From positions 24,477-88,476 of the forward strand of contig NZ_QJST01000011.1 of the NCBI RefSeq assembly GCF_003226255.1: a stretch of 64,000 nucleotides of DNA, written 5' to 3'. The position numbers were made by a program, and so were the translations under genes. The number at the start of each line of letters is the position of its first letter. Within the stretch, counting starts at the first letter, position 1. Below, one piece after another: positions 58,102 to 64,000 of the stretch. Under the pieces are notes generated by a model, which did not search any database, was not told the DNA's origin, and saw only the letters and a list, made by a program, of their open reading frames with translations. The DNA is from Idiomarina fontislapidosi (GTDB taxonomy: Bacteria; Pseudomonadota; Gammaproteobacteria; Enterobacterales; Alteromonadaceae).

Positions 58102-58147
58102 CATGCGACAATGAGTGGAATCTCGAATTAACCAATGGGTCAGATGT

Positions 58148-59521
58148 ATGATCAGTGTTTTTGATATCTATAAAATAGGAATCGGTCCATCGAGCTCGCA
58201 TACGGTCGGCCCGATGAAAGCTGCCTATTATTTTTTAGAAGCAGCCAAGGAAAAAGGCGTTCTTAATGACGCTGATGGCATTGAAGTTGAGCTTTTTGGC
58301 TCGTTAGGACAAACCGGTAAAGGTCATGGTACTGGTAAAGCGGTTATCTTAGGACTTGCTGGCGAACTACCTGAAACCGTTGATACCGATAACGTAGAAA
58401 ACTTTCTTGAGCAAACACGCAAGTCGGAAAAGCTCGTTCTATTGAAAGAAAAAGAAGTGTACTTTCCGAACGAGGGTGCGATTACATTTCACCGTCGCAA
58501 GACCATGCCCAAGCATGCCAACGCGATGGAACTAAGGTTAATGAAGCAGGGTGAGGTCATTTATAAAGACCTCTACTACTCAATTGGTGGCGGCTTTATC
58601 GTCCGTGATGCTGATTTTGATGAAACCCTAGAAGAAGCGATTGAACAATCGGACAAGCCCATCCCCTACCCGTTTGATACGGCTGCTGAGTTACTTCAGC
58701 ACACCAAGGATACTGGGATGCGCATCAGCTCGCTGATGATGGCAAACGAGAAAGTATTTAGAAGCGAAGATGAAATTCGTTCAGGCTTGATGAAAATCTG
58801 GCGTACGATGCAACAAAGCATCGAGAATGGCATTAATACCGAAGGTATCTTGCCAGGCGGTCTTAAAGTAAGACGCCGCGCTTCGTGTTTGTATCAGCGC
58901 CTGAAGAAAGAGAAATCAACAGAGCCGATGCAGTTTATGGATTGGGTGGATTTATTTGCCCTTGCTGTAAACGAAGAAAACGCCGCGGGCGGCCGTATTG
59001 TCACCGCACCAACTAACGGTGCAGCAGGTATCGTTCCTGCGGTCATGAGCTACGCTGATAAATTCATCGAAACCTTAGATGAAGACTCCGTTGTGCGCTT
59101 CTTATTGACCTCTGCCGCGATTGGTATTTTGTATAAGAAAAATGCCTCGATTTCTGGTGCCGAAGTGGGCTGTCAAGGTGAAGTCGGCGTTGCATGTTCA
59201 ATGGCTGCGGCGGGTCTTGCCGAGTACATGGGCGGCTCAGCACTTAATGTCGAAAACGCAGCAGAAATTGGCATGGAGCACAACTTAGGCCTGACCTGCG
59301 ACCCAGTAGGCGGCTTGGTGCAAGTGCCTTGTATTGAACGTAATGCAATGGGTGCAATTAAGGCGATTAATGCCGCACGCTTAGCAATGCGTGGCACCGG
59401 TGATCACAAGGTCTCTCTTGATAAAGTGATCAAGACGATGTGGGAAACCGGTAATGATATGAAAACTAAGTATAAAGAAACCGCTCGTGGTGGTTTAGCG
59501 GTTAACATTATCGAGTGCTAA
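58148..59521 (+). CDS. sdaA: L-serine dehydratase (iron-sulfur, single chain)
   Basis: Deaminates L-serine to pyruvate and ammonia using a [4Fe-4S] cluster. From the ATG at 58148 ([20 protein letters not shown], the usual family start) it has 457 residues (E. coli 454). Cluster cysteines are C342, C384 and C395 (GCQGE, TCDPVGG, VPCIERN). The final residue is Cys457; in the Legionella enzyme the C-terminal Cys folds back into the active site as a tail-in-mouth ligand, and the same is likely here. The in-frame upstream codon at 58115 is rejected. Confidence 0.95.
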   Translation: MISVFDIYKIGIGPSSSHTVGPMKAAYYFLEAAKEKGVLNDADGIEVELFGSLGQTGKGHGTGKAVILGLAGELPETVDTDNVENFLEQTRKSEKLVLLKEKEVYFPNEGAITFHRRKTMPKHANAMELRLMKQGEVIYKDLYYSIGGGFIVRDADFDETLEEAIEQSDKPIPYPFDTAAELLQHTKDTGMRISSLMMANEKVFRSEDEIRSGLMKIWRTMQQSIENGINTEGILPGGLKVRRRASCLYQRLKKEKSTEPMQFMDWVDLFALAVNEENAAGGRIVTAPTNGAAGIVPAVMSYADKFIETLDEDSVVRFLLTSAAIGILYKKNASISGAEVGCQGEVGVACSMAAAGLAEYMGGSALNVENAAEIGMEHNLGLTCDPVGGLVQVPCIERNAMGAIKAINAARLAMRGTGDHKVSLDKVIKTMWETGNDMKTKYKETARGGLAVNIIEC

Positions 59522-59537
59522 CCGCACTGGCTATTGG

Positions 59538-60533
<996 letters not shown>

Positions 60534-60621
60534 TTATTTGCTGCCGTTTAATATAAAAAAATAATATATTAAATTTAAATCCTATGCCAAACGCATTCTT
60601 AAATAATCGATAGAGGCAATC

Positions 60622-61302
60622 ATGTCCAAACCGTCCATTGATTTTTCCACTTTACTTGCAGTGTCTGTTCACGACATGAAAAATTCTTTGGGGTTACTTG
60701 TACAACAGCTTGAGGACGTCTCTCATAAAGTAGTAGATACTGACACTCAGCAAGAACTGGCGCATATGCATTATGAAGCACAGCGCATTAATACCAACCT
60801 TGTACAATTGCTAGCTTTATATCGCCAACAAGACCTGCTTGAAATTGAGAGCGAGCAGAACTTCCTGGATGAAGTGGTTGAAGAACTCGTAATGAACAAC
60901 CGCTTTTACAGCAAAAGTCGTGGTATCGACGTTACGGTTAACCTTCCAGATGACTTATTTTTCTTTGGCGATAGAAGCCTAATCACACAAGTTTTAAACG
61001 ATGTGTTCATTAATGCTATGCGCTACACCGCCGATAAGCTTATGATAGAGGCTAAACGAGTTGAAGATCGTGGGTGTTCCATTACGATAGAGGATAATGG
61101 CCCGGGTTACCCCGATTCATTGCTTATGTTGAACGAGCAACAACCGCGCTACTCTGATATGAAAGGTAGCCGTACAGGGCTTGGGCTCTTTTTTGCCAAG
61201 TTAATAGCCGAGGCACACGAGTACAAAGGACAGCAAGGCTTTATTAAACTGGAGAACTCTAGTTCGTTAGGCGGTAGTCGTTTTACCCTATACCTACCCT
61301 AA
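60622..61302 (+). CDS. Small soluble histidine kinase without sensor domain
   Basis: The 226 residues consist almost only of a dimerisation/phosphoacceptor helix and a HATPase_c domain. H17 lies in VSVHDMKNSLG; the N box is NDVFINAMRY (about 130), the G1 box DNGPGYP and the G2 box SRTGLGLFFAKLIAEA. There is no TM segment or input domain, so signals must come from a partner. AGAGG precedes the ATG by 5 bases. It starts a three-gene run with a membrane TPR-like protein and yciH. The regulator at the end of the window converges on this run. Confidence 0.85.
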   Translation: MSKPSIDFSTLLAVSVHDMKNSLGLLVQQLEDVSHKVVDTDTQQELAHMHYEAQRINTNLVQLLALYRQQDLLEIESEQNFLDEVVEELVMNNRFYSKSRGIDVTVNLPDDLFFFGDRSLITQVLNDVFINAMRYTADKLMIEAKRVEDRGCSITIEDNGPGYPDSLLMLNEQQPRYSDMKGSRTGLGLFFAKLIAEAHEYKGQQGFIKLENSSSLGGSRFTLYLP

Positions 61303-61333
61303 TGGCATAAGATAGTAGCGACAGACTCAAACT

Positions 61334-62089
61334 ATGGTTTATACAATAATAATATCGCTGATAATATTGCTTGTACTGATGACCGTCATGATCAGTGCAG
61401 TACAGCAGTATCGCCAGAAACAAAATTTAGAGCGCAGACAGCGCTTTGCTAAAATTCGCGCAGTGCTTGATCAGGTCGAGGACCTCATCAACATTACTGG
61501 GTATTTTCCGATCGGAAAATCTGTCTACGCGTTGTTGAATACGCGTGCTAAAGAACTACTGGTAAGCATGAATGAAGTCATGCCATCGGATGCACTTAAA
61601 GATCGTATCAGTGAATATGAAACACGCCTGAAGGGACTCGATTTAAACGATACATCGCTTATATCTGAAGACTTTGAACTCCCGCAAAACGATAAACAAA
61701 TTATTGCCATGATTAATGCGCTGAAGCGCTTGCGCAGTGCATTGCGGAGCGAACACGCGAAAGGCCGAGTTGACACTCAAGTATATAACTTAGAGGATCA
61801 GCGCTTACAAAAATTACAGCTTAAGATAAGCGTAGAAACCTTAATTAAACGGGGTGAAAACGCATACAATAGTAATATGTTAGGCTCGGCGCGTCAGTAT
61901 TATGAAAAAGCCTTGCGCACTATTGATGAGCATACCTACAGTGATGACTATACCCAGCAAAGACATGAAAAAATCAAAGCTTCGCTAGAGCAAATTACTA
62001 GTGAGTTGCGCGACGCTAACAGTAATGACGCGCGTAAGCGAAAAAGCGACGAACTTGAAGAATTATTCCAACCGAAGAAAAAGTGGTAG
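61334..62089 (+). CDS. Unknown membrane-anchored protein with a TPR-like C-terminal part
   Basis: The 251 residues have one N-terminal TM helix (about 3-22), then a charged, helical, probably coiled cytoplasmic domain. Residues about 172-200 (LIKRGENAYNSNMLGSARQY and following) resemble a tetratricopeptide repeat, and the tail is highly charged with a KRK motif. I do not recognise the family. It lies 31 bases after the kinase gene and 6 bases before yciH. It could be the membrane partner or scaffold of the sensorless kinase; that is inference from neighbourhood only. Confidence 0.7.
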   Translation: MVYTIIISLIILLVLMTVMISAVQQYRQKQNLERRQRFAKIRAVLDQVEDLINITGYFPIGKSVYALLNTRAKELLVSMNEVMPSDALKDRISEYETRLKGLDLNDTSLISEDFELPQNDKQIIAMINALKRLRSALRSEHAKGRVDTQVYNLEDQRLQKLQLKISVETLIKRGENAYNSNMLGSARQYYEKALRTIDEHTYSDDYTQQRHEKIKASLEQITSELRDANSNDARKRKSDELEELFQPKKKW

Positions 62090-62095
62090 ATCGGC

Positions 62096-62431
62096 ATGGC
62101 AGATTGGAAAGACAAACTCTCACAAATGGTTTATAGCACCGACCAAGGACGTATTGATGCTGAGCCAGAGCCTGAACAGGTACCTGAAGGTGATGGTATC
62201 GTGCGGTTACAACGCGAAACTAAAGGACGTAAGGGTAAAGGTGTGACTTTGGTTAAAGGACTTGCCCTTCCGCACGATGAGCTAAAGCAGATAGCTAAAA
62301 AGCTCAAACAGCAATGTGGCGTTGGCGGTTCCGTGAAAGATTATGTCATTGAGCTCCAAGGCGACCAACGTGACATCATCGAAACATGGCTCATTGACCA
62401 AGGTTACCGAGTTAAGCGAGCGGGCGGCTGA
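62096..62431 (+). CDS. yciH: SUI1/eIF1-like protein YciH
   Basis: The 111 residues carry a C-terminal SUI1 domain (about 35-108): LQRETKGRKGKGVTLVKGL, then CGVGGSVKDYVIELQGDQ. Bacterial YciH is the eIF1 homologue that affects initiation-codon fidelity and is reported to act as a stress-related translation inhibitor; its physiological role is unsettled. It is last in the kinase operon and overlaps the end of the convergent phosphatase gene by 20 bases. Confidence 0.92.
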   Translation: MADWKDKLSQMVYSTDQGRIDAEPEPEQVPEGDGIVRLQRETKGRKGKGVTLVKGLALPHDELKQIAKKLKQQCGVGGSVKDYVIELQGDQRDIIETWLIDQGYRVKRAGG

Positions 62432-63917
62432 GCGTATAACTTACGAACAGCAACGAGCCATTGTCGCGCCATTCGACTTTATCAGCCACTTGAGTAATAA
62501 GGTTAAGCCCCCGTCCAAAGGTCTCCTCTGATACTTCGGATGCTTTGGCATTGTGACGTCCGTCAAAACGATGTTCAGTGTTTGACGATAAAGTAAACGA
62601 CAGTTTTTGCACGTCGGGTTGATAATTGATATCGAAGTAAATTTCGAGCCCTTGCAGGCGCTCAATGCGTGATTGCCGCTCCTCGTAATACCGTTCAAAA
62701 CTCTCTTGCTGTTTTAGTTTTGATTGCATACCCAACACTGAATGCTCGAGCAAATTATTAAAACTCTCAGCAAAAAGCAGGTATAACGACGTTTTGTGCG
62801 GCTGCAAAGCATCCAATTTAGTCAGCGAATCCACCATCCGTTGCATCGGATCGCGATTCTGAATGTCATCTTCTGTCAGAACCACTCGTAACTGAAAAGG
62901 CAGGTGGTAGTCATTTAAAGGTTTAGCTATTGGCTCGAGTCGCGTGGGTTGGCACTTTAAACACACCAGTGATAAATCATCGTTTAACGGTACCTCTCCG
63001 GTGAAGTCGACAATCCGCTCTACGATTGCTTTAAATTGCGCCTCAGAGCAACCTGTATCCAGCATTTCGGTTACCCAGTCAGCAAAGCGCGCTTCACCGA
63101 TCATTTCATCTTGATTGTTGCATGCCTCAACGACACCGTCAGTAAACATCACCAGCCGTTGACCCGGACTGACAAAATAGTGCTCGAGTTGGCTATTAAA
63201 CTGCGAGCGCGGCAAAATGCCAAGCGCCATATGTTGGGGCTTAATAGGGTGCTGCAGTTGCCCTTGTCCATCGAGTAATAATGCATCCGGCATACCACCG
63301 CTCCAACAGCTAATTCTGTCGCCGTTTGCAGACATTTCGACGACCAGTGCTGCACAAAACATATCGTCCGGCAGGACTTTATACAACCGACTATTAAACT
63401 CAGTCACCATATCGCCGACCGATAAACCACGTTCAGCCATACTAAAAAATGCTTGGGCAACGGGAAGCGCCCCCGTTGCTGGCGCAAGGCCATGTCCGGT
63501 AAAATCACCCAAGAACAAGTAGTAGTTGCCAAATGGACCTACCCGCCCCAGGCAGACATCGCCATTAAAATTACTGGTTGGCCGCAGATAACTGCGGATA
63601 AAAGGGAAGTCCAGTTGGTTTTCAGCCAACGCATTTTCTAGCATATGCTGGACCACGTTTTGCTCGCGCTCCATCCGCGCAGAGTGCCAAGCTAAAGCAC
63701 GATTTTTTTGAACCAATGAATAACTGAGCTCCCGCACACGCGCATGGGCGTTAACTTTTGCTTGCAACACCACGGGTTCAAACGGAATACTCAAAAAATC
63801 ATCGCCACCCACCTTCAAACACTGTAACAGCGTATCTTGCGAATCCAACGCAGTTAAAAAGATAATAGGCAGGTGAATATTGCCAGACATAGCTTTGAGT
63901 CGTGGGGTAGTGTTCAT
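62412..63917 (-). CDS. PP2C/SpoIIE phosphatase fused to a HATPase domain, with a half receiver (HsbR/CrsR-like)
   Basis: The 501 residues comprise: residues 16-68, the C-terminal half of a response-regulator receiver (LPIIFLTALDS, then DDFLSIPFEP, where the usual Lys of KPF is Ile); a short coiled linker (about 70-90); a SpoIIE-type phosphatase (95-320) with FLGDFTGHG, LVMFTDGVVEA and NDDLSLVCLK; and a RsbW-like HATPase (about 345-500) with FAESFNNLLEH and FGRGLNLITQ. Full-length relatives such as HsbR (P. aeruginosa) and CrsR (Shewanella) control anti-sigma antagonists. The phospho-acceptor half is missing, and stops occur in all three frames just upstream (63927-63942). No strong Shine-Dalgarno is seen. 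Confidence 0.85.
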   Translation of the reverse strand: MNTTPRLKAMSGNIHLPIIFLTALDSQDTLLQCLKVGGDDFLSIPFEPVVLQAKVNAHARVRELSYSLVQKNRALAWHSARMEREQNVVQHMLENALAENQLDFPFIRSYLRPTSNFNGDVCLGRVGPFGNYYLFLGDFTGHGLAPATGALPVAQAFFSMAERGLSVGDMVTEFNSRLYKVLPDDMFCAALVVEMSANGDRISCWSGGMPDALLLDGQGQLQHPIKPQHMALGILPRSQFNSQLEHYFVSPGQRLVMFTDGVVEACNNQDEMIGEARFADWVTEMLDTGCSEAQFKAIVERIVDFTGEVPLNDDLSLVCLKCQPTRLEPIAKPLNDYHLPFQLRVVLTEDDIQNRDPMQRMVDSLTKLDALQPHKTSLYLLFAESFNNLLEHSVLGMQSKLKQQESFERYYEERQSRIERLQGLEIYFDINYQPDVQKLSFTLSSNTEHRFDGRHNAKASEVSEETFGRGLNLITQVADKVEWRDNGSLLFVSYTLSRPLA

Positions 63918-63962
63918 AATTCTGTGTCATTTCGTTAAACTAAGCAAAAAAAGAGATGACAT

Positions 63963-64000
63963 ATGACCAAAACCAATTTCGACATGGATGCCGCTTTAAA
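63963..64000 (+). CDS. Start of an unidentified gene (3' end outside window)
   Basis: ATG at 63963 with AGAG 7 bases upstream begins an open frame MTKTNFDMDAAL that runs off the window. It is divergent from the phosphatase gene, with 45 bases between the two starts. The NFDMDAAL opening is reminiscent of Hpt phosphotransfer domains, which accompany HsbR-type regulators, but 12 residues are too few to decide. Confidence 0.4.
   Translation, partial: MTKTNFDMDAAL

Noticed and set aside
58115..58147. Eleven-residue upstream extension of sdaA
   Set aside because: Serine dehydratases of this type begin at [19 protein letters not shown], which matches the ATG at 58148; no ribosome site supports the earlier codon.
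63915..63980. Single frameshift restoring the full receiver upstream of the phosphatase gene
   Set aside because: All three minus-strand frames have stops between 63927 and 63942, and the upstream bases encode nothing receiver-like before the divergent gene begins.

Overview
The window reads as a chromosome segment from a marine gammaproteobacterium of the Alteromonadales, most likely Idiomarinaceae (Idiomarina or Pseudidiomarina). The basis is protein-level recognition: SMC together with ZipA rather than MukB, a branched-chain 2-oxoacid dehydrogenase operon, amino-acid and peptide catabolism, and several E. coli-like gene blocks. The family-level assignment is an inference. Coding density is very high and no intergenic gap exceeds 300 bases. 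I see no phage, IS element, integron, CRISPR array or genomic island, so most of the window is conserved core genome.

Layout. 0-6 kb: end of a TrkH potassium transporter, purM-purN, a secreted DUF3108 protein, and fadE behind candidate fatty-acid operators. 6-10.6 kb (minus strand): rnhB, then a tightly packed set of a 2-oxoglutarate/Fe(II) oxygenase, a lipoprotein 5'-nucleotidase and a Bcr/CflA-type MFS exporter. 10.6-15 kb: an AbgT-type transporter, a soluble double-PAS chemoreceptor resembling BdlA, a VOC protein and an EamA exporter. 15-20.7 kb (minus): the E1 alpha, E1 beta and E2 genes, then a DUF599 membrane protein and astE. 20.8-27.4 kb (minus): an RND pump with its adaptor and a KefB/YbaL-type antiporter. 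27.5 kb: a diguanylate cyclase gene behind a near-perfect sigma-54 promoter. 28.5-35.7 kb (minus): dnaE-accA-tilS and an NDH-2. 35.7-38.3 kb: an M3 peptidase lipoprotein and two identical tRNA-Asp genes. 38.4-44.6 kb: a TIGR03503-type protein, dnaQ, rnhA, a rhodanese, a YafS-like protein, gloB and mltD, which matches the E. coli dnaQ-rnhA-yafS-gloB-mltD neighbourhood. 45-54 kb: ligA-zipA-smc, cysZ, an unknown small protein and rmuC. 54-60.5 kb: class I fumarase, pabB-nudL-sdaA (E. coli order) and cysB. 60.6-64 kb: a sensorless histidine kinase, an unknown TPR-like membrane protein, yciH, and a PP2C-phosphatase/HATPase regulator that keeps only half of its receiver domain.

Metabolically the genes suit an organism living on amino acids, peptides and lipids. 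The BCKDH complex, AstE, the serine dehydratase, the M3 peptidase, FadE and class I fumarase feed carbon into central metabolism, while CysB/CysZ handle sulfur.

I did not find a clearly new multi-gene system. The observations most worth checking are: (1) the sigma-54 promoter of the GGDEF gene; (2) the truncated, phospho-acceptor-less receiver on the HsbR/CrsR-like phosphatase; (3) four CTTTAC/GTAAAG half-sites in front of the BCKDH operon; (4) paired PsrA-like and FadR-like operators on fadE; (5) inverted repeats that embed stop codons at convergent gene ends; (6) a glycine replacing the first serine of the TilS PP-loop; and (7) the uncharacterised genes and leaders noted below.
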